The translations under genes were made by a program, and so were the position numbers. A stretch of DNA of 64,000 bases from Chara braunii. Taxonomy: Eukaryota > Streptophyta > Charophyceae > Charales > Characeae. The notes beneath the pieces were generated by a model. The model did no database searches. It saw nothing but the letters and a program-made list of their open reading frames with translations, and was not told the origin of the DNA. Positions 1 through 11,883 of this stretch are shown one piece after another (the stretch's first letter is position 1; the number at the start of each line of letters is the position of its first letter). Location of the stretch: the NCBI GenBank assembly GCA_003427395.1, contig BFEA01000057.1, positions 4,159,734-4,223,733 on the forward strand, written 5' to 3'.

Positions 1-165
1 TGCATATGACTAGTGGAACAGCCAAGGATGAATCGGACTATCACCAAGTGTATGAAATGCACAAAGCAAGAGTGTGACTAGTGAGAACACATGCATATGA
101 CTACTGGAACAACTAAGGATGAATCAGACTATCAACAAGTGTATGAAATGCACATAGCAAGAGTG
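1..165. repeat. 91-bp tandem repeat, about 1.8 copies, satellite-like
   Basis: Two units start at 1 and 92 and differ at a few bases. The unit contains ACTAGTG followed closely by a CATGCATATG-type segment and a TCAACAAGTGTATGAA segment. These resemble parts of the 93-bp unit of the array at 61,848-64,000, so this may be a diverged edge of the same satellite. No coding potential is seen. Confidence 0.8.
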
Positions 166-167
166 AA

Positions 168-835
168 GCATCATCAAAACACTAGAATTAGCACAAACAA
201 GAATTGCGATTTGCTACTAAGTGAAGAAATTGACAGAAAGTGAGGGGAGTGTGAGTGAAACTCAATTTTATTCATGAAATCTCAAGATGGGAAGTGGCGA
301 TTCACATGGGAGTGAAGGAATAGACTAAACAAAAGTGAAAAGTCATCAAAACACTAGGATGAGCAGTTGCGATTTGCTATGAAGTGAAGAAACGAAGAAA
401 AAGTGAGGGGAGAGTGAGTGAAACTCACTCTCATGCATGAAATCACAAGATAGAAAGTGGCGACTCACATGGGAGTGAAGGAATGGACTAAACAAGAGTG
501 GAAGATCATCAAAACACTAGGATGAGTACAAACAAAAGTTGCGATTTGTTACTAAGTGAAGAAATGGAGTGAAAGTGAGGGGAGAGTGAGTGAAACTCAC
601 TCTTATACATGAGATCACAAGATAGAAGGTGACGATTCACATGGGAGTGAAGGAATGGACTAAACAAGAGTGAAAGATCATCAAAACACTAGTACAAACA
701 AAAGTTGCAATTTGCTACCAAGTGAAAATATGGAGAAAAGGTGAGGGAAGAGTGAGTAAAATTAACTCTCATGCATGAAATCACAAGATAGAAAGTGGCG
801 ATTCACGTGGGAGTGAAGGATGGGCCCATGGGGGG
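168..835. repeat. ~167-bp tandem repeat, four units
   Basis: The landmark GTGAGGGGAGAGTGAGTGAAA recurs, with variants, at 240, 403, 575 and 741, giving periods of 163, 172 and 166 bp. Each unit also carries CATCAAAACACTAG and a GGCGATTCAC segment. The units are diverged and share no open frame. The array abuts the family C repeat at about 840. Confidence 0.85.
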
Positions 836-980
836 GCCATTACTAGTGAAAAAGCCTCCTAGTATCTACTCTAAGCTTTGGAAAGTGTCTATGGAGAGAA
901 AGAAGATGAGGAAGAAGAACAAAAGAAAATGAGGGAGCATGGAGGAGTAGGAGAAGAGGAAGGGGAGGAGGGAAAAGGAG

Positions 981-1063
981 AGGAGGAGGAAGAAGAAGAA
1001 GAAGAAGAAGAAGACGACGACGACGACGACGAAGAAGAAGAAGAAGAAGAAGAAGAAAAAAAA
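981..1063 (+). repeat. (GAA)n/(GAC)n microsatellite
   Basis: An imperfect purine-rich triplet tract, GAA runs with a GAC block in the middle. The inverted family C copy has a TTC tract at the equivalent place (48,415-48,560), so it is an old part of that repeat. The Glu/Asp-rich or Leu-rich frames through it are by-products. Confidence 0.9.
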
Positions 1064-3172
1064 TACTCTCCTTCTTTCCACTCACTTCTTTAGTATCTTG
1101 GAGTTGAAATATCAAATTTGATGATGTTTTTTCCCTCACTTGACTATGACTCCCTTCTTCCTCAAGCCCTTCTCATTCCTCCTGCTCAGTTCCTTCCTGA
1201 TGATGGTCAGCTCCTACCACTATGGCTATGAAGTCCTTCCCTCTAGGAGGGCTAATGGGACTCCTTCTAGCCTTTCCTTCTTCCTCACAGCCTAGGGGCT
1301 ATGGCGGATCACCTTCCTAGGCCACCCTCACTACCACCAGCCTCTAGAGTTCCTCACACTAGTTCACATTCTCCTCTAAGCTCCCAAACTGGCGGGGGTT
1401 CCCCTCTCCTTACTCCAAGTGAGAGAAGTGTTCCTTTAAGCTCACTTGGGCAGCATGGGCACTCCTCATGCAAATGTGAGTGTGGCGGGATGCTCCCTCG
1501 GCTTATGTAGGCTGAAACCCAAGTACCGGCCAACCCATGAGCCTCCCCATGTGCCCCAAAGTGAACCGAGGTACCCCCAAGGCAAAAACCCACCACTAGG
1601 CCCGTCCAGGGGTACCTTGGCCTCATTTTGGCCAAGTACATGCAGTCCGAGTGGTTGGTACCAACTCGGATTGCCTTTTGGCCTCGTTCAGCCTCCTTTT
1701 CCTTTTCGGAATACTACCCCCTTGAGTCCACATGCCCAAGGGGCAGCCCTACTTGAGAGAAAAAAACCCTCTAGACCTTTGTTTCAATTTTTTCAGTTTT
1801 TATCTCATTTTTGGTAGGCCGAGGTATTTTCTCATGCCTCGGTGCTATTTCAGCCTTGGATTTGGCTGAGATCGAAGAACAACAATATTTCGAGCTACCC
1901 CTTGGTGATCCTTGCTTCAAATTTGAGCCCCAAAGCTCATCTTTTCAATATTTGCTGCATCTGGCCCTCCGTTTGGGCCAAATGCACAGTTTTGTATTTT
2001 TTCGTCTTTTGTTTTTTTCCAATTTGAGCTGCCAACTCATTCCGGAGTTGACCGTTTGGGTTGACCTTATCGAAAACGACCATATTCCCTCCTCCATGGA
2101 TCTAAATCTCAGATTCATGGCCCAAAAGAAAACCGATCATTTTTCTTTTGCATTTTCTCTCAATTGTCTCTTTTTAATTTCGATTTTGCAGAGATATTGC
2201 CTCAAGGGTCATATCTCTGCGATCCAGATTGCCCTCCACTAAATCAAGAGAGATGAGGTCACAGTAGGGACCTGCCAGTCCCTATGGTGCCAGTCCCAAT
2301 AGGCCGGAACATTCTCCTCCACTCTTTTCTCCCCCTTTGTCCCATTCTTTCTCCATTTTTTTTAATTTTTTTTTCTTTTTCTTTTATTCATGATGTGACA
2401 AGTGTCAAGTGGCTGTTGAGTCTTCTTCTAGGCCATGGATCCTCATCTATGGCCAGATTCAGACTCAGCAGTTGACCATTATATTTCGAATTACAATAAT
2501 GACACCCCCATGCTCATGGGGGACTCCATTTTGCCTCCGTTAATTTCAATTTTGAGCCCCCCTTGCTCCGATTTTCTTTTGATAGCATTTTTTCTGTATT
2601 CAACCTCTTTGTTCTCGATTTTCTCATGCCTAGCTAGTCCGAGATAGCTCGGACTTCTGGGTAAGCCTCCCCTCACCATTACTTTGCTTTATTTTCTCTT
2701 GTGGCTCTCTCACTTGATCCCACTAGTGCTTGCACTTGTTGTGCTAATATTTTTTTCCGTCTAGATTTTGATATCGACGGTGCCGTTTGCTTTGCGTGAC
2801 CATTCCTCATGTTGGCTCATGGTTTCCTTGGGACATCTCAAGTCCCTGCCTCTCTCCCCGTACTAGTTCCATTTCTTTGTCCCGCCCGTAGTCCCACCGG
2901 TGCATGTCTCATTTTTCGACTATTTTTATTTGGGCCCATTTAGTCTCCAACATCGTTCCGGATGACGTCTTATTTTTATTTTAGGACTTCCTTGTCCTTG
3001 TCAGTTCCAATATCCCCTCCTCAAGTGCCCCATGGGTGCCGATTATTCTTGGTCGCGAGATCTCATCTCATGGTTGCCGTTTACCGTCTCTATTTACCTC
3101 ATGCCGAAGTCATTCTTTTTTAGTCTTTTGGGCTTGCCATTGCTCATTTTTCCCTTGGCATAGGCGTCCTTA

Positions 3173-3522
3173 TGTAGTCCGTTATTTCTCGGACTGCAAC
3201 TGTGGTCATTTTCCTAATCCCACAGCACCACAACTTGCCCCAAATTGAAAGAAAATGAAGCGCTCAATTTTCAAGTGCATCCGGGTTCAATATTGGCTTC
3301 GGATGCATTTAAAATATGTGTTTTTCCTTCCCCATGCAGTCCGTTGTAACTCGGACTGCAGTAGGGGTCAATTTCCTAGCCCCATTGCCCCACAACTAGC
3401 CTAAAACTAAAGAAAACGAAAACGGTCAACTTTCAAGTGCATCCGAGTTCAATATTGATTCCGGACGCACCTAAAACATGCATTTTTCTTCCCTTATGCA
3501 ATCCGTGGTATCTTGGTTGCAT
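3173..3522. repeat. 162-bp tandem units, each headed by a CGGACT hairpin
   Basis: Inverted repeats start at 3,173, 3,335 and 3,497, exactly 162 bp apart. The middle one is perfect: TGCAGTCCG at 3,335-3,343 and CGGACTGCA at 3,352-3,360, with an 8-base loop. Each unit also contains a second quasi-palindrome, TGCATCCG...CGGATGCA, around a CAATATTG core (3,280-3,306 in the first unit). A further perfect 9-bp stem of the same family lies at 3,911-3,936. Confidence 0.85.
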
Positions 3523-4499
3523 GGGGCCTTGATTTTTCTTGATTTTCTCTACAAAATCAAGAGAAAATCAAGGTCCTTTGCAACCGCCATATTCCAGAAT
3601 GTATCTGGTCACGGATGTATCTCCCCAAGTGACCGTTTTTTACCGTTAAGACTTTTTTCTCTTTTCTTTTATTTTCTCTTCTCTTTTCTTTTCTTTTCCC
3701 TTCCTTTTTTGACAGTAGGGACCTGTTAGTCCCTACTTGTGGCAGTCCCAGTTGACGGCCAACTCACTCACTCCCTCTCACTCCTTTTGTCTTATTCTCC
3801 CACCTTTTTCATTTCTTTTTCTTTCTTTTTCTAGCATGTCAAGTGTCAAGTGGCCGTTAAGGTTTTTTCTAGGCCCTTCCTCTTAGTCTTGGCCCTCCCA
3901 ATGACCATGGTGCAGTCCGTTACATCTCGGACTGCAATTGTGGCTCCCTCATGCCCATGCGAGTCTCCCTTTACCTTTATTTCTCCAACACAGTGACCCC
4001 TCATACTTCGATTTTCTCCCGGAAGCCTATTTTTCACATGGAGTCTCTTTTGACTCCATTTTCTTAAGGGAGGCTGATCCGAGATTTTTCAGATTGCTCC
4101 CATACCTCCTCCTTCATGTTTTTTTTTTTTTTTTTTTTCCTTTTGGTCTTCCCGTTTGCTTTCACTAGTGCTTGCACTAGTGATGTCAATATTATTGGCC
4201 ATCAAGATCCCGATCTTGACGGTGCTTCTTGCTTTAATTATTTTTCCCTCGTGCCGCTCCGCAGTTCCTCTTAAGCCACCAGTACCTCTGCCAGTGTTGG
4301 GAAATTACGATGTCTTGGCCAGTACCCGAACTTTTCGAGGGTGGGACACAAGGTCGGCAATGTCTCATAAATCTCAATTTTATAGTGCCACGAGTGAACG
4401 GAAAAAGGGAAAAAAAAAATGTTTTCTCTGCTGCAATGATGTCAGGCTGGGTAGTTCACAAGGCCGTGCTCACAATCGTCCTCCACAGAATGCACCTTA

Positions 4500-4873
4500 C
4501 AGGTAAGGCGGCCACATTTTGAATGTTACTGTTTTCTTTTTTTTTTTGGTCGTGTGTTTCTTATGAGTCATGTATCTATGAATTGCTCAAGTTCTTCGTG
4601 ATCTGCTCAAGCTGTGTTTTGTCAGAGGATTGTAAGGCGCATCACGTTGGCACTTAGGGGAATGTATCCAGCCATTTTCACGGTCGGATCCATGTGCCCG
4701 TTGTTTTCCCCTTTTATTCTCTTTTTGGAATTTGACAACCTGGCCACGGGGCTGAGATGCCCTCATTGAGGGCACACTCACACTACCACTTCCAAGAATG
4801 TATACAACTGCAATCACGGCCAAAGAGTTGTTTGCTTTTTTTTTTCCTTTTTTTTTTTTAGGTTCACGACCGC

Positions 4874-4909
<36 letters not shown>

Positions 4910-4921
4910 CTTTCCGCCCGC

Positions 4922-4952
<31 letters not shown>

Positions 4953-5117
4953 CTTTCCGTGAGAGTACCAGAAAGAAAATGGAGTGATACCAAGGCTCGA
5001 CAAAATTCGGAGCGCAGTGAAATTCAGGGTCGCCAAGAACAGGCTCGGAGGTACTGGTGGTTTAAGACCCTCTCATGCCCCGCCACGTGTCCCGTGGTAG
5101 TCCTTGGTAGTTGTCCC
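4500..5117. other. no gene seen; two poly-T tracts
   Basis: The stretch holds T runs at 4,877-4,909 and 4,925-4,952, each preceded by CGCAAC and followed by CTTTCCG. This looks like a local duplication of a GCAAC-(T)n-CTTTCC unit. The lysine-rich minus-strand frame across it is an artefact of the T runs. Nothing else is recognised. Confidence 0.7.
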
Positions 5118-5338
5118 GCCTTATGGTCCCCGACACTTTGTCCCGTCAGTGGTTCCCCGACACTTTGTCCCATCGATGGTCCCCAACACCCCCGGTGGTC
5201 CCCGACACTTTGTCCCATTGGTGGCCCCTGACACTTTGTCCCGTTAGTGGTCCCCGACACTCGTCGGTGGTCCCCGACACTTTGTCCCATCGATGGTCCC
5301 CGACACTTTGTCCCGTCGGTGGTCCCTGACACTTTGTG
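5118..5338. repeat. 26-bp minisatellite, about eight units
   Basis: The consensus TGGTCCCCGACACTTTGTCC plus a variable CGTCGG/CATCGA end repeats with some truncated copies (near 5,190 and 5,258). All frames stay open through much of it, which explains the small open frames on both strands. It lies immediately beyond the truncated pol-ward end of the minus-strand gag pseudogene. Confidence 0.9.
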
Positions 5339-5538
5339 CCTTCTTTCTATAGTGCTCTTCGGTCGTCAAGGCCCCCTTCCTGTATGACCTTGGCACCCTG
5401 TTGTGGCCCTTACTTTCTAGTGTCCTGCGGCCACTAGGGCCGTCCACCTTTCGGCTTCACTATTCTCTTGCCATCTGTCGTGCCCTGCTTGCTCAGTTAA
5501 TGGCCTTGGCTATGTATAGACTCTCAAGTGCTGGGACA

Positions 5539-6920
5539 TTATTCGGGATCCACAAGTCCCGACAACGGGTCATTCGACTGTCCGACTTCCGTTATTGACG
5601 TGGATTTCGCCTTCTTCTTCTTGTTGTTGCGTCGTGGCGAAAGGGCGTTGACTCCCTCTCCTTCACTAGACTCGTGAGTCGGCGCGTGGTCATCATCTTG
5701 TCCATATAATTGGACAGCAACGACTTGCTGGGTCCGCAGGCCTTTGCCCTTCTCCACAAAATCCGGTTGGGTTCGTCGCTCATTGGCGGCCCACCGATTT
5801 AATTGGATTGCCTCGCGCGCCTTGTCCACGATCTGGTCAAAGTCTGTGTATAGGCTGCGCTCCCCAAGGGGCGTGCTCAATGCATCGATCGACCGCTGGA
5901 AGAATTCACGACGAAGATGCACGAATGGGATATTGAGATTCGGGATCGTCACGATTGGTTAGCCATTCACATGTTGGCCGGCTGCCTTGGTGTATGGCGA
6001 AGATCCGGTTTGCTCGTTTGCCTTGAGCGTCATCGACGATGAACCGTAATGGCCTCCCAAGTCATCTTAGTGTGGAGGGCTGCGACCTTGACACCTTTAG
6101 TTTATGCCACGTGGTTGAGCCACACTTAACTGGCACCGGTGTTGCAAAGGTAAAGTGTTGAGACCTTCGACTCTGGCCAGTCCTGATGAATGGTGAGCTC
6201 ATTGGTGAAACCCTGCCACCAAGTTACGAGGTCCGCCGTGTTGTAGTCATCAAACTTTTCGATGTTGAACTTCGACATCTTGTACTATCTGGGCGTCGTG
6301 CTGTTGCAGGTCCCGGTTGGTTGCTGCTGCAACCGACGCAGGTCAGCTTGTACTGCGGCTATTTGTTGACTGATGGTCGCTGACCGTTGGAAGTTGTTCA
6401 ATTTGGCGATGAGTGTTACAAAATGATCCATTTATTCCTCCAGTTCACGGATCGTTGGATTAGTGTTAGAGAATACCATGTGCGTGTGTGGCACGTCATC
6501 GTTCTCCAATTCCTCAAGGCGGGCATGAAAACTTTTGTGAGTCTCCTCGTAGTCTGAGATGATACGCGCTTGTTGTGCCAGCTCCACTTGTTGCCAATTG
6601 CAAGTGAGGAGGAGTTGGTGCATGAGGTTGGCGAGGGCTGACTTGGTCCGTTCCTCCGCGGTCGGCTCAGGGTGCGTCTCCGTTGGAACGAAGACCCACT
6701 CTTGGAGTGTCGCCGTATGAGTCACTTTTTGTTGCGTGAGGAAGGACGCGGCATCTCGTGGAGCTATTATGGTTGGCAGCAGCTTCAGCGAGTTGCCGAC
6801 GCCATTGCTCCACGATGAGTGCAATGGGTTGAGGCGTGCGGCTTCAGTTGTCGCCTCACATCGTTGTTCCTCTTGTACTTGCTGCATGTAGGTGGACAGG
6901 TGTGCCAAGAAGGTCGTCAT
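5539..6920 (-). pseudogene. Ty3/gypsy-type gag pseudogene
   Basis: Read on the minus strand, one frame runs from an ATG at 6,920 down to about 6,100 with in-frame stops near 6,432, 6,278 and 6,130. The last 137 codons (5,952-5,539) are open. The N-terminal part is acidic and glutamine-rich with a coiled-coil-like stretch (LAQQARIISDYEETHKSF, then LIAKLNNFQ further on). The block KFDDYNTADLVTWWQGF at about 6,210-6,285 resembles the retrotransposon gag core, followed by WLNHVA and LRREFF segments. Gag packages element RNA in a virus-like particle. No protease or RT follows below 5,539, so the element is truncated there. The long repeat upstream (6,980-10,430) is the likely LTR. Family assignment comes from motif style; the product is dead. 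Confidence 0.75.
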
Positions 6921-8929
6921 TGTCTCACCCTGTTACTGAACTGGCGCAGCGTCGAGGGCTCCAACATGTGTCGCAGTGGGAACCACCTGTTGGACCTATG
7001 GGACCAGGGGGTTCGCGCCGCACACCTCCCAAGGACTCCCGGATGCGGTGTCGAGCGCATCGGCTCCCGCCTTTTTGAAAAGTGCGGGACCCCTCTCGGC
7101 TATGTCATGCAAAAGTTAAAACAAAAACAAAACAAGAGACAACTTGGGAACGACACAAACCCACCATCAGGGGTGTATCCCTACCGAGTTACTGACCCAC
7201 TTGTGAAAGTTTTTACATGCAATTGTAGAGGTAGGTCAGTTGAGGGCATTTGCTCGTTCGCTGGAGTAGAGGTACGCTTGGTTAACGTCAAGTAGACCCG
7301 AACGTTGTCCGTCCCCTAGGGCGTTGATCTCCTAGGTACGAAACGAACGTCGGTCGACTAGGACGGCTCCAACCAAACATGAAACCCATAAAATAATCCT
7401 AATTCCTTTATAATTCTCTGATTACAAAATAAATAAATTCAGTATAGTTTTTATCAAATCACAGAAGACAAAATTTTTGACTTGATGAGATGATCTGCCA
7501 AAGTTATTATTTTCGGCCTATATGACTGAAGAGACTATTATACGGCCGCTTTTCAGGCGGAGGCTCAGTATCGACGAAAGATTAGGAAGGACAACTTGAC
7601 AGTTAACTTACGATTGGGTCTGTCAACACCTACTAAACCCTGCCAGGAATAACTTCTGCAAGTAAATTTCACGGCTACCATGAAGATCAACAAGTGATCT
7701 GGCTCCTGACCGAAGTTTGAACTCTCGGTGCGACCACACCTTCGTACCATTTGCAACTTGCTTGGGGGAAAGTATTATCTAGCGAATAAGAATTTTGTTG
7801 GTCGCTTTGTCCTCCTGGATAATAATTACTCTTTCCGTTTCCTCGAATGATGAAGTATTCATCTGCATCATTCGGTTACCCAAAACAAAACTGCAATCGT
7901 TATCACTTCTCAAAAGAAACCACTACCTTTATTACCCACTTCTTCTTACGGGCTGAAACTTCTTATGTCACCAACTTTTTATTTTAACGGTGACACCTAA
8001 GGTCACCAACCGCGAGGACATTAAACCAGCCCTCACGTCGACCATGCCTCGATGAGGGTTGGTCAACTTTGCGCTGTCACACCCCCAACCCTCTAGGAAG
8101 TGGTCTGTGGATACTCCTTCCCCTCGCCCGAGCCTGAAAACCTGGATCTTAGAGGTTGGGCCATCACCACCGAGTCGGCAAGGTACCACCCTCGAAGAAT
8201 CGGGTCCACTCCAAGTCGATAACAGAGACGGCTCCAAAAGCATACGAACCCCCGCCTTGAATGCTTCCTAGGAAGAAAGAGTGCGTCCACTGCAGGTAAG
8301 TTTTGACTGTCCTTTTCTTTGAAAGTTCAAAATAACTTTGACTGTTCTTTTCTTTGAAAGTTAAAAATAACTTAGACAAGGGTATTTAGAGGAGATAGAA
8401 ATGAGAATTATTTAGACACGTATAGATACCTAAGGCCATTCGGGATAAAAAGGGTCAATTCTCAGGAAAAGGCTAAGTCTATCCAACCTTATCTGCTTCA
8501 TTTCAATCGAATTCGTTTCACGGTACACACAGAACCAAAATTTTTTCAAAACAACGAATCCTTTTTAACATGCAGGCAGGTGAGAAGTAAAGAAAAAACA
8601 ATCCTTTTCTCTTTTTCTCCAACAGGCACAATCAATCTCCTTTGCAATCATCCTTCTACCTACCTGCACACACGCAAAGAAAACAAGTTCAACAAAAAAC
8701 AATACATTTTCATACTCAAATCAGACCTTTCCATGCACATGCAAACACACATTTCCTTTGCCTTTTCAATGAACATTCAATGAACAGGGTCAAGCAAGTG
8801 TGGGTTCACACAAGTGTGAAGGGAAGCCCGAGTCAATCAACTGACCTTGAATGAAGTTTGATCCGGCTCACTCAAGAAAGTCGAGGTAATACTCCCAAAG
8901 AGATCGGCCGCACAACTCAGAAGTTGTGG

Positions 8930-9240
8930 CCATGTACTAAAAATGGTCCGCGTCCTCCTCAAGTGTCCACAAGGACATTAAGCGGGCATCCACAAGGACC
9001 GAAGCGAGATAGCCCTCGAGGAGGGTGTTCTCACATATAAGTCCCACGTGGTCCCATTACAGTCTCAGAGACACCTCGTCCACCAAGGACAGTCCCAATC
9101 AACCGCAGATCCTCAATAGCCACGCCAACATGCCGGTTCCGATATCAAAACCCAATCCCACCTAGTCCCAGAATGGTCCCAGATGGTCCCGATGCAGTCC
9201 CATACTATCGCCCGCAATACTAGATGGTCCGAAACTCAAA
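8930..9240 (-). repeat. GGGAC-word-rich segment of family A
   Basis: On the minus strand the pentamer GGGAC recurs at irregular intervals. The same happens on the plus strand of the inverted partner at 14,600-14,960. Spacing varies, so it is a dispersed word array and not a strict tandem repeat. Confidence 0.6.
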
Positions 9241-10171
9241 GCCGCTCTCACCGCGCGCCGCAAAAAATATGAAGGTGACCCTGGCTGAAAACCGCCTGTG
9301 CTGCAAACCCCCAAAAAATTAAAGATGTCCTTCCGACGCAAACCGTAAGTGTCGCAACTACAATAGCCACTGCCGCGAGCATTCACTCCGCGCTCTCTTC
9401 ATGCCGCTAGTCCACGAACCACTGACATACAGACCCAATTGTGCATCGGTGCAAGCCTAACCTCTAGGTCACCCGAGGATCCACCATAACCGCTGCGCAC
9501 CACAAAAAAAAACAACGGCGACTCCCACTCGCCGTATCGCCAAAACTTGTACCACGGTCATCTAGCAGCACCGCCGTCTGCCGTGGTGTCAAACGGACAA
9601 CACTTTCCCGCATGACCACACAAATGTTGATGCCAATGTTGACGCCGAGCGGTAAACCCAACAACACCTCCCTTCACAATGTTGTGTCGCGGCCAAATAA
9701 AATTAGCACCATAATCCCACTTAAAAATGTTGATGCCACTGTGCCAAAAAAACGGTGGCGCTGTCGAGTCAAAAAAAGTGGCAGCACTTCCCCACCAGAT
9801 ACACTGCCGTTGTCGTGCCGCTGATCGAACGACACCTCCCCACACTCACATTAAAAAAAACATCGACGCGCATGGCAAATCCGGCAGCACCTTCCCTTAG
9901 GAAGGTCTTGTTGCCACGACAACCATCTGCCAGCAACCCTGACACAACCAACCGGCCGCGGCACCCATGCAGAGGTGGAGCAGTGAGATTCCAATCTCGA
10001 CTATGGCTGCCTTCCTCTGATGCTCCTGCAAACCTCCACTCTCCTCTTAACAACACTTCCTCTCCCTTCTCTCCAACAGCACCGCCCCACAGCAGCACCC
10101 AGCCAGCATCCACTCAAGTGAATGGTCCAACAGCACTGCCACAAGTGTGAGGCTGCTGGGTGGAGTGCTGG

Positions 10172-10180
10172 CTTTTATAG
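10172..10180 (-). promoter_or_regulatory. candidate TATA box of the family A LTR
   Basis: CTATAAAAG reads on the minus strand. The inverted copy has CTACAAAAG at the equivalent position (13,636-13,644), one base off. It is placed as expected for a U3 promoter driving transcription towards the gag pseudogene. No transcript evidence is available. Confidence 0.5.
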
Positions 10181-10372
10181 CCAGCTGAAGGCTGTGGGCA
10201 GCTGCCTTGCCCACAACCAAAAAAATGTAGTTGTTCTGAGCCCTTGATCAAGACATGCGATCAAGGGTCAGAATCATGGATGTTCCCCTAGGGGAACCAG
10301 AGCTTTCCATTCCCAGAGGCATCTGGCCTTCCCCGCAGGCTACATGATCCAGGGAATGGCTGTACCCAGCCA

Positions 10373-11035
10373 GACTGCAGCCTGTTCAAAAACGAACGGG
10401 CGCAGTCCCATCACCCCCTAGACTCTTCTACCCCCTGTATTTATTCTGCGCCCACGGCCATGTACGTGCCCGTCACTTTTTTTTTGTTTGTTTTTTTTCC
10501 TACCCCCCCTCATTTTCCTGTGGAGGGGGCAACTCGCCGTGTAAAATCAACGGCCGCCTCCTTCAAGTCTTTTCACAGAGTCGAAATAGAGTCAGGCTCA
10601 ACAGGGTTTTTCTCCCCCTGCCCGCACGCCCGTACCCGGACGCAATTGGCGCCAGGTACAGGCGACGATCTGCAGCCCGTTTTTTCAAGCAAACGGGCGC
10701 AGATCTTCCCCCATAGGCCAAAGGGGGCTCAAAAAGTCACTCAAAAAGTCACCTCTCTCTCTCTCTCTCTCTCTCCAATCGTGACAAACGAGCTGTCGTG
10801 GCAGCCTTTAGAAAGACTGTTGGAGGTCCACACGGTGCCACAGAAAAAAAGTTTGTTCGACCACTAGAAACGACCCGTCCGTCACCTCGCCCGAACGTGC
10901 GCAGAGAGTCCCTCGTAACTCAAGTACAATGTCCTGAAACCCATGCCCGGAACGTAGCCACTTTTGTGGCAGATTCATTCAATTTTGCTAATCCTATACC
11001 AAAATGGTTGCCCGTTCGTCAAAAATGAACGGGCA
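10373..11035. repeat. three GCCCGTT/AACGGGC hairpins
   Basis: Inverted repeats lie at 10,373-10,407 (GACTGC-GCCTGTTC against GAACGGGCGCAGTC), 10,667-10,705 (GATCTGCAGCCCGTTT against AAACGGGCGCAGATC) and 11,009-11,035 (TGCCCGTTC against GAACGGGCA). The first two share a one-base bulge at the same place. A CT microsatellite at 10,753-10,774 lies between. The rest of 10,430-11,250 shows no gene. Confidence 0.75.
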
Positions 11036-11243
11036 CTTTACTAATTGCTCTAATAAAAAGAAAAAGGAATCAATAGATTCTTAAAAAAACACAAAAATCT
11101 AAAGCAAATCTAAAAAGAAAAAAAAATAAAAACTTACCTTTAAAACGAAAAGACTGCCCGTGAAAATGGGCGTCTGCAACAACCTTTGGGGATCTTAAGT
11201 CCCCTCAGTTCCTCTTGCGCCATATGACGCCTCGGTTGTAGTT

Positions 11244-11278
<35 letters not shown>

Positions 11279-11590
11279 TTTTCCTCTGTTGGCCTCAGCC
11301 AACGGTCACGTTGTCGGAGTAGAAACCCTTACAAGGGTATCTGCTCGGGTTTTTCAATGTCGGACGCTGTCCAACTTTTTCGTTAAATTGAGGAACTTGA
11401 TGAGACTGATGTCTGCCATAAGTTTATTCAGACTAGCCTATGACTGAGAAACTATAACTTTTTTGAACCTTAGTCCGGACATATGCGGCATCCGGAAATA
11501 ATGGTGGTGGTCGTCAGTTTCTAGCAGGGCCGCAGAGAGGAACGAACGTGGAAACGCTAAGACTAGACCTATTCTACCTAAAATAATGAT

Positions 11591-11610
11591 GCGCGGCTAC
11601 TAAGCCGCGC
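11591..11610. repeat. perfect GC hairpin (8-bp stem, 4-base loop)
   Basis: GCGCGGCT-ACTA-AGCCGCGC. The inverted family B copy has TCGCGCGG...CCGCGCGA at 17,314-17,337, an 8-bp stem with a different loop. The hairpin is therefore kept in both copies although its bases differ. Confidence 0.85.
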
Positions 11611-11883
11611 GATTGAAGGCTAGAAAGACTGAAACATTAGCTGCAGGGTTGCGGCGACGGATAGAAGGGCGAACACGGCCAAAGTGCCGTGTCATTCTAA
11701 AAGGATGGACGGTTAGGGGTCCGAGGGCAAATCCACGACCAAAGGAGTGGATTGTCGGGCCTACTAAACCAAGCCAAGCCGGGTTTATGGCAGGGCGACT
11801 GCCTTTGGAAGGGATAGGCGGACTACACCTACCTAGGCCAAGGAGTAGGCGGACTGCACCTGCCTAGACCAGGGAGTAGGCGA

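Larger units (their letters stand above)
843..4500 (-). repeat. family C repeat, copy 1 (LTR-like, minus orientation)
   Basis: Almost the whole block reappears inverted, in pieces, at 37,620-40,238 and 47,035-48,710. Matching landmarks include the GAA/TTC tract, the CCCCAAAGTGAACCGAGGTA segment near 1,555, the block at 2,480-2,530 containing a CCCCCATGCTCATGGGGG palindrome, and the hairpins listed separately. The other copy has a TATA box; the degenerate equivalent here is near 1,503. Internal direct duplication is visible: AGGGACC near 2,267 and 3,717 starts two related segments. Calling it a retrotransposon LTR is inference; no polymerase gene is attached. Small open frames inside it do not match between copies and are not called genes. 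Confidence 0.7.
6980..10430 (-). repeat. family A repeat, copy 1 (putative long LTR plus 5' leader)
   Basis: The block is an inverted copy of 13,130-16,720. Matching segments include GGGAGCCGATGCG near 7,050 and 16,695, the CTAGTCGACCGACG region (7,345 and 16,255), the CTTCCTAGGAAG-flanked region around 8,060-8,300 (15,575-15,820), and TCAATCAACTGACC (8,833 and 15,055). In minus orientation it ends just upstream of the gag pseudogene and carries a TATA box at 10,172-10,180. This fits an LTR of about 3 kb plus leader. Exact LTR ends and a primer-binding site could not be fixed. A 35-bp direct duplication (GACTGTCCTTTTCTTTGAAAG type) sits at 8,305-8,375. Confidence 0.65.

Noticed and set aside
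4587-5036. Lysine-rich 149-codon minus-strand frame
   Set aside because: Most of it is poly-T DNA read as poly-Lys; no conserved part remains.
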